DNA from: Rhabdophis nuchalis
Taxonomy: Eukaryota; Chordata; Lepidosauria; Squamata; Natricidae
Reading direction: 5' to 3'
Length of the DNA stretch: 64,000 nucleotides
Assembly: GCA_039707465.1 (NCBI GenBank)
Contig: CM077645.1
Coordinates: 58,653,850 to 58,717,849, forward strand
Shown here: one piece after another, positions 1 to 10,456 of the stretch
Layout of the letters: the number at the start of each line of letters is the position of its first letter
How positions within the stretch are numbered: position 1 is the stretch's first letter
Program-made: the position numbers and the translations under genes
The notes under the pieces: generated by a model
Told to the model about the DNA's origin: nothing
Databases searched by the model: none
Seen by the model: only the letters and a program-made list of their open reading frames with translations

Positions 1-63
1 TGAAATATTCTTTAAATGGACCTTTAGCTAGTGCAGGAAACTTAACAGCATGGATATATATAT

Positions 64-164
64 GGGCTGAAAATAAAGAGACCAGGATGGATCCATTTCA
101 GGCTTATTAGCCTTCTTCAGCTAAGCCTGAAATGGATCCATCCTGGTCTCTTTATTTTCAGCCC
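64..164. repeat. Perfect 43-bp inverted repeat (hairpin)
   Basis: Bases 64-106 are the exact reverse complement of 122-164, with a 15-base loop (107-121). The right arm resembles the 3' part of the SINE-like repeat at 8358-8420 (a 'gaaatggatccatcctggtctc'-type segment followed by a TTTATTT-rich end). The structure therefore looks like two opposed copies of one SINE segment. Perfect arms imply recent origin or arm-to-arm gene conversion. A transcript would fold into a long hairpin, but nothing here shows transcription. Confidence 0.9.
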
Positions 165-345
165 TTAAAAATCTAACACATATCTAAAAAATGTCACACA
201 GCAGTAATCTAATTGGTTCTCTGTCTGGATGATCTCTAGGTTGAGTCGAAGGGCAGAGAGGGATAACGTTAAGTCTCCTCCCCTTAAAGGGACCCTGAAC
301 AGGAGCTGTGATAATATTCACACACACACACACAAGCACGTTTGA
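165..345. repeat. Interspersed repeat linked to the SINE hairpins, ending in (CA)n
   Basis: This block is clearly related to 8031-8175: both have a 'ctaacacat..' start, a 'tctctgtctggatgatctct'-like core, a 'gaaaggcagaraagg' segment and a 'cctcccctt' segment. A short (CA)n run at 319-334 closes it. The family is not one I can name. Confidence 0.6.
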
Positions 346-859
346 TTTTACATGATCTTGGTGGTTCCTTGATTGAGCTGTTTTTACTTACTCTAGTGTT
401 TGTTAATCGGGATTAGATCTTTATTATTAAAGATAAGGATGGGGAGTTATATTAACTGGAAAAGGGATTATATACGTCTGTTGTTAGATATTTTTGCTAA
501 TTTTTTACTGATTAATAAAGAGAGTTAAGATTTATAGATGAGCTTATAGAAAATGGGATGAGGCATAGAAGGAAAATGTATTTGTTGCATTTTTACAGAC
601 AGTGATAAATTGTTAATGTTGAATATTCTTGCTGGAGAGAAGGAGGATGTTTTCTTTTTTTCTTCTTTTGTTTGGGGATACTTTTTGCACTTTTAAAGTA
701 TTTTAGTTTCTTTTTTAATGTACTTTTGTATTAGGTTACTGTATTATTTTTATCTGTTTAATATTAATAAAACTTAATGAAAATGTTTTTCAATATTTAA
801 ACAATTATGTACAGTATATTAGGGAGTTTTTTGTTTATTTGTTTTTCTTTTGTTTTGGA
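346..859. other. AT-rich stretch, no feature recognised
   Basis: No ORF, RNA gene or repeat is recognised. The sequence is AT-rich with poly-T runs. Confidence 0.6.
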
Positions 860-982
860 ATTTGTTTGCCATTGCTTTCTTAAGACTGAAAAGTCTGGCC
901 CAAGGCTACACAGCTGATTTTGCGCCTAAAGCAGGACTAGATTCACCATCTCTCAGTTTTTACTTTAACCACCACACAGACT
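860..982 (-). mobile_element. MIR-like (CORE-SINE type) fragment
   Basis: Carries the landmark order 'ggcccaaggctacacagctg', 'gcctaaagcaggactaga', then 'taaccaccacac'. The same order is seen in the copies at 17560, 52680 and 60890. On the minus strand this is a tRNA-like head ('ggttaa..') followed by the MIR-type 'tgaccttgggcc' core. It is a decayed old insertion. Confidence 0.6.
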
Positions 983-999
983 GCATCTTCCAAAATGTA

Positions 1000-1098
1000 G
1001 ACATGTAGGTAGATAGATGATAATAGATAGATGATAGATGGTAGGTAGGTAGGTAGGTAGGTAGGTAGGTAGGTAGGTAGGTAGGTCGATAGGTAGGT

Positions 1099-1134
<36 letters not shown>

Positions 1135-1136
1135 AG
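1000..1136. repeat. Compound tetranucleotide microsatellite (AGAT)-(AGGT)-(AGGC)
   Basis: Runs of (TAGA), then (GTAG) from about 1040, then (GGCA) from about 1099 follow each other without a break. Each unit differs from its neighbour by one base, as expected if one array grew out of another. The short open frames rich in Leu-Pro-Thr-Tyr here are products of the repeat. Confidence 0.95.
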
Positions 1137-2550
1137 TGAGCAAAGTAAGTTGGATCCATATTATGATAGTTAAAGATTAAAGGAACACAGTTGCTTGACT
1201 CACTGATTTTGAAGAGACTTAAACTATATTAAAGTGATATAATTCCAATGCTAAATATCTTTAACATTTTTCTGGAAACTACAGTCACAAATCATCACCA
1301 GAGGTATGTTTCTCAGAATGAAGAAAGTTGTACTTAACATCATCTTACACTATTTCTTAACTCACTGAGTGAAAATGTGTTTATTTTAGAATAGATTAGA
1401 TGAAGAAGAGTACCTTTTCATATCTGAATGTAATGCTTCAATTCACAACCCAAGTCTACGTAATGCTTTCTTTCAAAAAGAGCAGGAGATAAGGAATCCA
1501 TGCATACAAAGGAGAATCTAGGAAACCATGTGTCAATTGATGCAACCTCAAGTTTACATCAACATTTCTGAACTCCACTGGCAGAAAATGTCCCCAGCAG
1601 AAGGGGAAAATTGTGCCTGGATTTTCTATTCAAAAACAACGCATTTCTGCAGTGTTAATTCAAATGCACTGAATTGTGAAATATAGCTCATATAATTAAT
1701 CTAGTTATATTGTAAATCTGTCATGGAATGATAACACAAGAATAGTAGCTTCATACTTTTGTAGTAGGTTATAATCTCATTGTGGTGATTTCAACAATTT
1801 TATTTAAAATGAAAATAAGCTGTTTTATTAGTTTCTAGACAAAAGGAATGAAATCTACATTCCATGTGTATGGAAAAAAAATGCTGGAATTGATTTAGCA
1901 CAAACCTGTTAAAGAAAGATGCACAGCTGCATAATGACTAACATACAAAATGTTGAATTTTAGTCATACTTTTGTACCTGAGTTTAATCATCATCATCAT
2001 TACTACACTTTGTATCTATTTAATTACCGTTAAATTGATATGAACCTGGGCCTTTTACAGAGAGGGAACTCCATAAAGAGCAGCAGCAACAACTTTTCCT
2101 ATTTAGAAAAAAATACAAATGTATGTATGCATTATGATTTCATGTTGAACATACAGTTTTAAGGCTTCTTTTTAGTGTGATATGCCAGGAAAAGTAACTC
2201 AGAGTTTCTCAAAGTTATATAACCGAGAGGAATTCTTTTCAGGAGCAAATGTGACGGTTTTGTATTTTCCAAGGACGGGATACACCACAGCATAGAAGGT
2301 GTCTATAAACATCGCTTTATTGTAATACATACTTTTTCTAACAATATGTAATTGCCCTGGATTAACTTCACACTCCTTGTCTTGCAAGTTAATGTAGCCA
2401 AATAAATAAGTGTTTGATACTCAGTCCTTAAAACAAATAAAAGTCTTAAAGTTTGTAAAGTGGCATGTAACGTTTGCCTTCCTCCAAGTTCTTTCACTTG
2501 TTGGGATTAGGTGTTGCTTCTGTGGTTACTCCTCTTTTGGTTGCTATCAG
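1137..2550. other. Unique AT-rich sequence
   Basis: No gene-like ORF, RNA gene or recognisable repeat was found. Small open frames lack codon structure or neighbours that would support coding. Confidence 0.55.
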
Positions 2551-2796
2551 AAAAGCCACAGTGACACAGTGGTTAGAATACATACTACAGATTATTTCTG
2601 TGGACTGCTGGATAACTGCAATTTGGCAGTTCAAATCTCACCAGGCTCAAGGTTGACTTAGCCTTCCATCTTTCCGAGGTCAGTAAAATGAGGACCCAAA
2701 TTGTTGGGGTCAATATGCTCACTCTGTAAACCACTTAGAGAGGACTGTAAAGTACTGTCACGCAATATATAACTCTAAATGATGTTGCTATTGCTA
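2551..2796 (+). mobile_element. tRNA-derived squamate SINE with L2-like tail
   Basis: The head has an RNA polymerase III box A-like motif (tgacacagtgg) and a box B-like motif (cagttcaaatctc). The body follows ('ccaggctcaaggttgactta', 'gaggtcagtaaaatgagg'), and the end reads 'ctgtaaaccacttagagagg ... gctattgctag'. The tail pattern resembles L2-mobilised SINEs. A minus-strand partial copy lies at 10910-11025. Non-coding and non-autonomous. Confidence 0.75.
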
Positions 2797-3086
2797 GCAT
2801 CTCAAGCTTTAAGCAAGCTCAAAGCAGTAATGTGGTTCTGACAATTGATTGATAGCCCTCTTGCTTGCCTGTAATGATTGTAAATATCTAGATGTTGCTT
2901 CTTGCTTCTTTATCTGCTTGCCTTTTTTCTACTCTCACACTGTTCTAGCTTTCTCTTTTGTAGGCTAAGGGCCTGAGTGGGATGAATAGGGCAGATGTGG
3001 CTCCATTAGCTAAATAGGAATCCCAGCAAGGATGTTTGAGAATGTGCTATTCTCTCAGCAAACTGTGATGTTGGTATTGAAATAAC
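2797..3086. other. Unique sequence, no feature recognised
   Basis: Nothing beyond short pyrimidine-rich runs. Confidence 0.5.
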
Positions 3087-3233
3087 AAATGAACCAGAGG
3101 TGCGTTGCTGCTGGTTCAGCCCAATCAGGTGAACCAGTAGTAGCAGCAGTGGGAGGCTCTGCCCACCCACCACCTGGGTGGTAGGTACCTGAATCAGTAG
3201 TAAAAAAATTGGCAACCCACCTCCAAAATGAGC
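3087..3233. mobile_element. hAT-type MITE with near-8-bp TSD
   Basis: Begins 'cagaggtgcgttgctgctgg' at 3095 and ends with its degraded inverted counterpart 'ttggcaacccacctcc' near 3225. Flanks aaatgaac (3087-3094) and aaatgagc (3226-3233) match at 7 of 8 bases. Same family as 5829-6097 and 29497-30098, all ending 'agtaaaaaa..ttg...caaccca'. No transposase. Confidence 0.7.
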
Positions 3234-4717
3234 CCTTTCTCCCTCATATTATGTTCCTTGGGGAAAGGGATGAGCTGAGCCCTGCCTTAAGAAAGCAAGA
3301 GTGGGAAATATTTTTGCCTGGCTGAAGTTTCTTTTTGAAGCATAAACAACAACCTCAGCTTCACTTCCTCACAGTAAGTGGCAGATACATCAATAGAAGG
3401 CTCTCCTGGATGGCAATAATGTTTACATCACTGTCAAAGCCTTGTCGATATTATGTAAGACAATTTGAACAAGAAGTCAAAAACAGTCAAGGATTTAAAT
3501 TTCAAATTGTTGTTCAAATTTTGAACATTTTCATCCACACATTCAACTTTATTTTCCTAGCAGGTCCTAAAGCAAATCCTAGAAATCTATGTACTTGGAG
3601 CATTTGTCAGTGTAAAATTTTACTTATTTGAATCTTAACAACATACATATCTGAGGGCCAGATTAGTAGACAGCTGATGTGAAAGAGATTAACCATGCTA
3701 CATGGTGCTTCCTTTCATGGCCTTCAGCCCATGTTGGGCACTAGGGTGCCTTCAACATCACATTTTCTTTCAAACTATAAATCTATTGTTATTATGAGAA
3801 AACTGAAAATCACTGAGTGAGCTGAAATGTATTAAAGAAATTATAAATAATAAGTGCTTGAAGCAAAAAAAAAACACCTTAGAGTATATAATATTTATAC
3901 TAAAAGCCCTTGCATTAATTTGAGTTGAATTCATTCAAAGAAGAGCTATAAAAAGTAGAAATAGTGAGAGGTAGAAGACCACCCTGACATACATCAGGGA
4001 CTGACTAACTCAATGCATTATTGATAGACTGCAAAGGCTTTTATCTCCAAGTCATTAGCATTTTGAATCAATCCAATATCAGAAGGAACTTGAGGCCATT
4101 ACCAGCATTTCAAAATTGCTTCTGTTCAAGCTAGAGGATTTATTTTGTTGTTCTTCTTGTTCCTTTTTAAAAAAAAATAAAAGTATACTGATTAAGAACC
4201 AAATACATAGGTGCAGACATGCCCATCTAACTATTTCATTTCAAGGTAGGCGACCTTATGCAAAGTACAGAAATACATAAGTAAAAAACAGAGAAATGAA
4301 TGCAGGAGGGGGAAAATACAAAAAAGAAATCTACTTGAATCTAATTTACATCAGCAACATTATCAATGCCTCTTCGTACTTTTCCCCCCTTGCAAATATC
4401 ATTGTTTTCATTTTGTCAATAACTTTTGTTTTTCTTTTTTTCTTTTTACAATTTCAATTTCTCACTTTTTCAGGATCTTATCAGTTCCATCTCAACTGTC
4501 TCTGCTTTCTTTCCAATCTTGCTTTCAATATTTTCCATTTAATACTCATTCTGTACATTAGTTGGTACTACCTGTGAAAATGAGCCCCTTTTGTGTTCAG
4601 TTCAAATTAATTTAAGTTTTAAACCTGTTGGTTCCTGTTTATCCATGTTCTTATCATCATGACAATGGGATAAATTTTCTAATTGCACCTGCATCTGCAG
4701 AGAAGGGGATGCAATGC
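3234..4717. other. Unique AT-rich sequence
   Basis: No supported gene or repeat. A 93-codon open frame at 4296-4577 is Phe/Leu/Ile-rich from pyrimidine-rich low-complexity DNA and is not considered a gene. Confidence 0.5.
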
Positions 4718-5078
4718 AGTTATTCCTCAACCACATCTGAGTCCAAAATTTCTGTTGCTAAGTGAGGAGTTGTTAAATGAGTTTTGCTCCATTTTATGAT
4801 CTTTCTCGCCACAGTTGTTAATGGAATCACTATAGTTAGTAACACAGTTATTAAGGTAATCTGGCTTCCCCATTGACTTTGCTTGTCAGAAGATCACAAA
4901 AGGAGATCACATGATCTGGGACACTGCAACCTTTATAAACTCCCAAGCATCTAAATTTTGATCATGTGACCACAAGGATGCTCCAATGGCATGAAAAATG
5001 GTCATAAGTAATTTTTTTCAATGCCATTATAACTTTGAACGTTCACTAAACAAACTGTTGCAAATCCAGGATTATCAG
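4718..5078. mobile_element. hAT-like MITE, 'tagtcctcgactta' family
   Basis: Ends are degraded inverted repeats ('cagttattcctcaacc' and 'ggattatcag'). The body landmarks ('gttgttaa', 'ctggcttccccattgacttt', 'cttgtcagaagatcacaaaa', 'gggacactgcaacc') recur in the same order at 15464-15860 and 41489-41765. No TSD survives. The 64-ish-codon frames across it are not coding. Confidence 0.65.
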
Positions 5079-5820
5079 TATATAATTCACATTATTGTAG
5101 CTCTGGGAAATATGCATATACACAGCTTCGGTATATTATTCCCATTGAGTTAATTCTATTTTTATGTTTCTCTTAAATATATAACAAAATTAAAAAGCAC
5201 AAAATGATTTCCTTATGCTTTACTTTTCCTTGATTTATGCTTCTGTATTTAAATAATGCAAAATTTGAGTCAAAGCAGGCAACCACAGTTCAAAATTACT
5301 GCATATTCAGCTGCAAGACCTGGAAGAATCATTCATGGAATAATGTGGCATATTGAGAAAACAGACAGCCAAATGCATTCTGAAATGTTTAGTGATCAGT
5401 TTCCTTTACCGTTAATGCTGACATCTTTTTCATGTACTACATTTTGTATAAGGATCATTGCCAACACCTGCACTAGCACCTGTGGTTAACTAAAAAAATC
5501 TTGACATATAACTTTAAACCATGCCTAAAGCAAACAACTACTTTCCCCTAATATTATACCATGGAGAATAGGTCGTATTTACATTAACTATTTAAAGACC
5601 TAGAAGATAGAACTGATGGTCTGAGTTCTAACTTCAATATGCAGCTTGATCCTTCATTGCTTTTCATTTTTGTTCACCCATAAGCATTGCCTATAGATAA
5701 AATAGCTTAAGATGTTTTTGGAGGTATTTGGAAATTAAATACAGGGAAAGAGAAATTAACTGCTAGAACATTACAATCCAAATTAACAATTTTAAAAATG
5801 ATCTTACAATTAGAAATTCC
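5079..5820. other. Unique AT-rich sequence
   Basis: No supported gene, RNA or repeat. Confidence 0.5.
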
Positions 5821-6105
5821 AAAACAACCAGAGGTAGTATTCAGCCAGCTCTGACAGGTTCTGGAGAACTGGTAGCAGAAATTTTGAGTAGCTCAGAAAA
5901 CCGGCAAATAGGATGGCCCCACCCCTGCTGCCTCCCAGCCTCCCGCCTGATCTTCTTTTGTTACCCTGAACTGGAGAACGGAGCTGGAAAGCAGGTTGGT
6001 GGGGAGAAAATGGGGATTTTGCAGTATCTTTCCCCTGCCACACCCACAAAGCCATTCCCACAGTACTGGTAGTAAAAAATGTTGAATCCCACCACTGAAA
6101 ACAAC
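5821..6105. mobile_element. hAT-type MITE with exact 8-bp TSD
   Basis: Element 5829-6097 (269 bp) begins 'cagaggtagtattcagcc' and ends 'gttgaatcccaccactg'. It is flanked by identical octamers aaaacaac at 5821-5828 and 6098-6105. TIR plus exact 8-bp duplication is diagnostic of the hAT superfamily. It is non-autonomous; open frames inside are short and GC-driven. Confidence 0.85.
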
Positions 6106-6985
6106 AGTCAGTGTGCAGTTAAAACATTATATACTGATTTATCTTAACGTGCATTTATATCCCTCTATGGAAATTATTGGATTGCCTAGTTGGAATTATT
6201 AGTTACAGCAAAAAAAGATGCCCTAAGAATTCTACCCTAAGAGTACTGAGGGTACCTAAATTCTATGCCCATAGAACTTTTAAATTGCCTGTCTCTAAAT
6301 AAAGTGGCAACCCTCCTCCTTCTTAAAACAGTTTTTATTCCATTTAGGATCTTTTCTACTTTCATGTGACTATCCATCAAAAATGACATTATCAATTGTA
6401 TTATGCATGGTTGTACAGAAGAAAAATAACCTGTTTTATTGTACTGTCACTCTTGTTTGTATCAGTCTAAGAACATTCCTACTTACAATTTTCTGTTGTC
6501 CTCGAATCTGATAGGGTTAAGCAATAAAGTCAAGTAGCAATTCCAAGCTTCTCTGTTTAATATAATATATTTTTGGCAATGCTTCAGATTTTTAAAAATC
6601 AGAACAACTTTGAGGCATGCATAAAAAAATAAAATATTATCTTCTTATGCAAATTTACCTAAAAAAGACAGAGCCAATATATACAATGATCCACATTGCT
6701 GAACATCAAAACAAAACAAAAGGAGTTGTCTAACTGGACAAAACCTAAACCAAAGAACCCTTAAGTTCCTTAAAGTGCCAGTTGTGTTATCTTTTCTCCA
6801 AAGGAACATAGAGTCCTGCTAGGTCAGCCCAAAGTCATCTGTTTCCATTCTCATGCTTATACTCTGTGTTAAGATTACAGTTCACAACATCTGGATTGTC
6901 CAATTCCATGCACTGAAACAATGACACCAAGGCATCAGCAGGCCATTTTTTAAAATAACTATGAAATGTCCAAGGCAAAGAAAAT
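6106..6985. other. Unique AT-rich sequence
   Basis: No gene or repeat recognised. Confidence 0.5.
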
Positions 6986-7194
6986 TGTTGATAGGCTGTG
7001 ACTATTGGGAGAGCAGAAGGGCTGAGTTTTCTCCATTATTATGAAGCACTATATATAAATAGCAGTCTGACAGAATGTTATTGTTGCTGGTTCCTGCTTT
7101 TAATGTTGCCTGTTAGCTGTTACTAATTAAACAGAGTTAAAGGTTGCTCTGCCTCGCCTCATCATTACCCACCCAGATTTTCCCGACTAGAACA
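6986..7194 (+). mobile_element. Degraded gypsy-type LTR
   Basis: Begins tgttg at 6986 and ends aaca at 7194, the same terminal pattern (TGTTG...AACA) as the intact gypsy LTRs at 18260 and 22956. A TATA-like run (ctatatataaatag) lies near 7048, and a primer-binding site follows at once. The left boundary is inferred from the TG terminus only, and no TSD was identified. The internal remnant after it supports the call. Confidence 0.65.
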
Positions 7195-7195
7195 C

Positions 7196-7215
7196 TGGTG
7201 ACAAGGATGGGATAC
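7196..7215 (+). promoter_or_regulatory. Decayed primer-binding site (serine tRNA type)
   Basis: Reads tggtgacaaggatgggatac one base after the LTR end, against tggcgacgaaggtgggattc at 18559 in the intact element. Two of the differences are CG-to-TG and CG-to-CA changes, the usual mark of methylated CpG decay. From memory of vertebrate tRNA-Ser(GCT), both forms complement its 3' end. Confidence 0.65.
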
Positions 7216-7530
7216 TGAAGTGACAAAACAGCTAAGTCACTGTCGTTGAGCTGAACACCGCCTTGATAAAAGGTGAATACATCTTGGTTAAGAGGCAACT
7301 GCCTGTCCTTTTAGGGATAGCTGCACTGATTCAGCATCATTGGCATCCACTCGACCACCTCAGATTATTTTGACGCACTGGCCAAAGAGTACACAGATGT
7401 TTTTGATGACAAGTTAGGTAAATATATGGGGACCCCTATCTCCTTTAATTTAGACCCCCAAGTTGCCCCCATCTCACTCAAGCCCACATGGGTACCCTTC
7501 ACCCTCCATTCTAACGTGGATATCTGATTC
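7216..7530 (+). pseudogene. Gypsy pol remnant (end of protease and start of RT), gag deleted
   Basis: Frame fragments match the intact element's pol. 'LPVL...AALI' matches the end of the protease region. Then 'DVFDDKLGKYMGTPISFNL' and 'DPQVAPISLK' match the 'DVFDGSLGTYKGTPVSLNL' and 'DPQVAPVRLK' segment just before RT. Only about 100 bp separate the primer site from the protease end, so gag and most of protease are gone. Frameshifts are present and the copy stops near 7530. Clearly dead, and an older relative of the element at 18260. Confidence 0.75.
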
Positions 7531-7552
7531 CTCTGATTCCACTGATATATAT

Positions 7553-7996
7553 CAGTGTTTATGTCAGAGCACTTGGTATGCCCAAATATGGGAAGAAGGG
7601 GGCATACTGCTACCCATTTTGCCTTTCAGCTCCAACCTAGGAGCCTTCCAGGCAGAAAACCATTTTGTGTGCATTTGTACTGATAGATAAATAAATAAAG
7701 GGAGACTATGATAGATCTATTTCGAGCTATTTAGCTCTCATCAAATAGCCATACCCTTACTGGGATTCGAACTCAGGCTGTTTACATGTCAGGCAGTTGC
7801 CTTTAACCATTAGGCTATTAGTTCTACGCCCTTATCAGCTGAGCCAGGGAAATAAGTCAATGTTTATGTCAGAGCACCTGGTATGCCCAAATATGGGAGG
7901 AAGGAGCTTACAGGTTTTCTGCCTGGAAGGCTTCTAGATTGGAGCTGAAAGGCAAAATGGGTAGCAGTAAGCTCCCTTCCTCCGATATTTGGGCAT
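7553..7996. repeat. 82-bp inverted repeat plus direct repeat around a SINE
   Basis: Arm 7580-7661 is the near-exact reverse complement of 7913-7994 (about 6-7 mismatches in 82). In addition, 7556-7600 recurs directly at 7862-7906 ('tgtttatgtcagagcac' and 'tatgcccaaatatggga'). The 250-bp spacer holds the SINE at 7680-7850. Related segments make the hairpins at 64-164 and 8131-8299. Confidence 0.85.
7680..7850 (-). mobile_element. tRNA-derived SINE copy
   Basis: On the minus strand there is a perfect polymerase III box A (tagcctaatgg) and a box B (agttcgaatcc). A body with 'gagagctaaatagctcgaaa' follows, then a (TTTA)-rich end at 7684-7700. The tRNA-like part cannot form a complete acceptor stem, so it is a SINE head and not a tRNA gene. 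Copies of its 3' part lie at 8012-8045 and 8358-8420 in the opposite orientation. Confidence 0.75.
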
Positions 7997-8030
7997 CTAT
8001 CCTAGTCTCCCTGATTTATTTATTGATCAA

Positions 8031-8310
8031 CTCAAAAACGTAACATACATATAAAAAAATTACACAACGGAACTCATGGCTTTCTGTCTAGATGGTCTCT
8101 GGTGATGAGCCGAAAGGCAGAAAAGGAGAGCAGTATGCTTCCTCCCTTAATTGGGGCCTAACAGGGTGTTGTGACACGAATGTATGTATGTATGTGTATG
8201 TATGTTTGTTTGTGTGTGTGTATATGTATATGTATATATATACATAAATTGTTTCCACAACACCCTGTTAGAGCCCCAATTAAGGGAGGAAGCACACTGC
8301 TTATTCATCA
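8031..8310. repeat. SINE-linked repeat with 43-bp hairpin around a TG/TA-rich loop
   Basis: 8131-8173 pairs with 8256-8299 as inverted arms with one mismatch and one extra base. The roughly 82-bp loop is (TGTA)/(TATG)/(TG)-rich. The left part (8031-8175) is the same family as 165-345. This is the third inverted structure built from these related sequences in the window. Confidence 0.85.
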
Positions 8311-8357
8311 GCTCAAAAAAAAACCCATAACACACACACATACACACACACACATAT

Positions 8358-8428
8358 GTATAGAGCTAAATAGCTCAAAATAGATCTATCCTAGTCTCCC
8401 TTGTCATTTATTTATCAGCTCAAAAACC

Positions 8429-8466
<38 letters not shown>

Positions 8467-8505
8467 TTCTCTCTCTCTCCCTCCCTGTGTCCCCCCTCTC
8501 TCTCA
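8358..8505. repeat. SINE 3' segment, (CA)n and (CT)n tracts
   Basis: 8358-8425 is an opposite-orientation copy of the 3' end of the SINE at 7680-7850 ('agctaaatagctcaaaatag', 'tagtctccctt', 'tttatttatcagctc'). A (CA)n run follows to about 8458, then pyrimidine-rich CT/CCT sequence. Confidence 0.75.
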
Positions 8506-9500
8506 TAGTTATTTTAAGTAGAATTAGTTCTTCATAGACCTTTCACACATATTAATGGGGGAAACAATGGGACAGTTTTCCTAAAATGTGATGGAAAGAA
8601 GAATATTAATTCCAGTTTGTTCAAGTGCTATCAATTTATCCTTCCAAGGAAATCTGAAACTACTTTGAGAATGTTGAGTCAGTCTGGGTGGAAACTAGCA
8701 TTCCATAAAACTAACCTGATGGAAAACTGTTTTGTAGGTATCTCAGTTTGGACAGAAATATAAGATCTATGATGTATCAGTATCCATAGAACAATCACAC
8801 TGAAAGCTAAAGTACAGCTAAATTTATGCAAAAAATAGGTTTCACTTTTTTCTAAGGAAAGGAAAGTAGTACTAATCAAGATACATTTGGGAGAAAAAGA
8901 CTTTAACTGGAAGCAAAGGAGTTTTATCACTCTATATGATTATTTCCTAGGACCTGCTCATTTATAGCTCTGTTAAGGAATATAGCCTTCCTTTTATTCT
9001 TTACTTTGACCTCCTGGGGATATTCTTGTGAGTTCTGATCATTCTGGATGAGTTTGGAGTTGGGAGGGAGTAGTTAATGCAAGAATATTTCTTCGAACGT
9101 CTGTTTTTTTGTTCCTAACTCCTGAAGCACAGTAGATAGATTTCCTCACATTGCTTTTCTTCTGTCTGTTCAGGCTTCAAACAGTAATTTAGTAATCTTA
9201 ATGTTATTCACATCTCTTTTAAAAAGATGGTTATGCTATCTCTAAAGCACTTGAGAATATGTAAAAGAAGAGAATAAAAGTTGGAAGCAGAATGAGTTCT
9301 TGTTCAATTAAATTAGTATATTCACTTCCTAGATAACCAAATATACAAAAACTCCTTTAATTTTACAGATCTGATTTCATGTGTATGTATGTAATACCAC
9401 CATAATTCAAACCAAGAACATAATGGCTGTATATACTACAGCCATTATAATCAGCTACATAATCAAGAACAGCAGTGTGTATCCCCACCCCCATCTTTCC
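8506..9500. other. Unique sequence
   Basis: No supported gene or repeat. Confidence 0.5.
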
Positions 9501-10456
9501 TCCAAAAATGAGATTAGAGGCTAAGATCAAGGCACCTCAGAGAGAGGTTAGTCAGATGGTAGAATTACAGAAGGGTGTGGAGATTAGGGATAAGACTTAG
9601 CTACTGGAAAAATACAAGGACCTGACTCCATCTTAAGCCATAGAAACTGTTAAACAAAGGCTCCAAGCACTGGCTATCAGACTAAGGAGATACGCTAGAG
9701 AAGCAGAGGCCAAGATAAAAGCTTTGTTCTCGAAAGAGCCATCTAAGGTGTAGTCCAACTACAATGCAGCAACATAGTAATAGCAGAGTCACCAACAACA
9801 GAAACTGAACAGCACTGGAAAAGCATATGGCAGAAAGAGAAGACATGTGATAGCAAAACAGCAAACATCCAACAGCAGATCAAGGACATGAAGAGTTGGA
9901 CAGTGCCTGGCCTACCCATGTTCCATATCTATTGACTAAGCAGACTAACAGCAGCCCATGAATGCCTAGCAATGCAGATGAACCATCTATTAGCAGCAGG
10001 TTCCCATTCAGGCTGACCCTAACCGTAACCCTAACTGATCATGAAAGGTCCCCACAAGGCAATAGCGCCATCCAATACTTCAATAACCTACCTGCCCACA
10101 ACACAGAAAGTCCTATCAAGCTTCATAGCTGTCACATTACGGGTCCATATGAATCAATACATGAGCACAGGTCAGAGGACATTGGGAACAACACCAGTTG
10201 CTTCTTGGTGGTGGCCCCTTTTCTATGGAACACAATCTCTGCTTTTCTAAAAGGTCCTAAAGGTGTAATTTTGTCAACAAACATGGGGAACTTAAATGGA
10301 GTTGATCAAGAGGTTAATTTGCTTGTATTTCTGCTGCTGGAGAAGAGGGGAATTTATGAGATTTTATGTTGTGGATTTTTATGCTATTTTTTTAAAAATC
10401 CCATAAAAGAAACTGTGTGTGAGTTGAGTGGCCATATAAATATTTTTAATAAATAA
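9501..10456 (+). mobile_element. Decayed non-LTR retrotransposon (LINE) remnant
   Basis: The plus strand carries broken frames. 'AIRLRRYAREAEAKIKALF' (about 9677-9735) looks like a basic helical pre-RT region. 'YLPTTQKVLSSFIA' (about 10090-10131) resembles the RT motif seen as RPITCLPTTYKLLT in R4/Dong-like LINEs. A C-terminal 'FLVVAPFLWNT' (about 10202-10234) resembles the FSVAGPxLWND motif of the L2-type copies below. It ends in an A/T-rich (AATA)n-like tail at 10440-10462. It may be one element or two adjoining fragments. Stops interrupt every frame. Confidence 0.5.

Noticed and set aside
7745..7820. tRNA gene on the minus strand
   Set aside because: Box A and B are good, but no full cloverleaf or acceptor stem forms. 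The sequence continues into a SINE body with an A/T-rich tail.
10016..10036. Interstitial telomere-like accctaaccgtaaccctaac
   Set aside because: Only three units, one imperfect, inside a LINE remnant; too short to support a telomeric origin.
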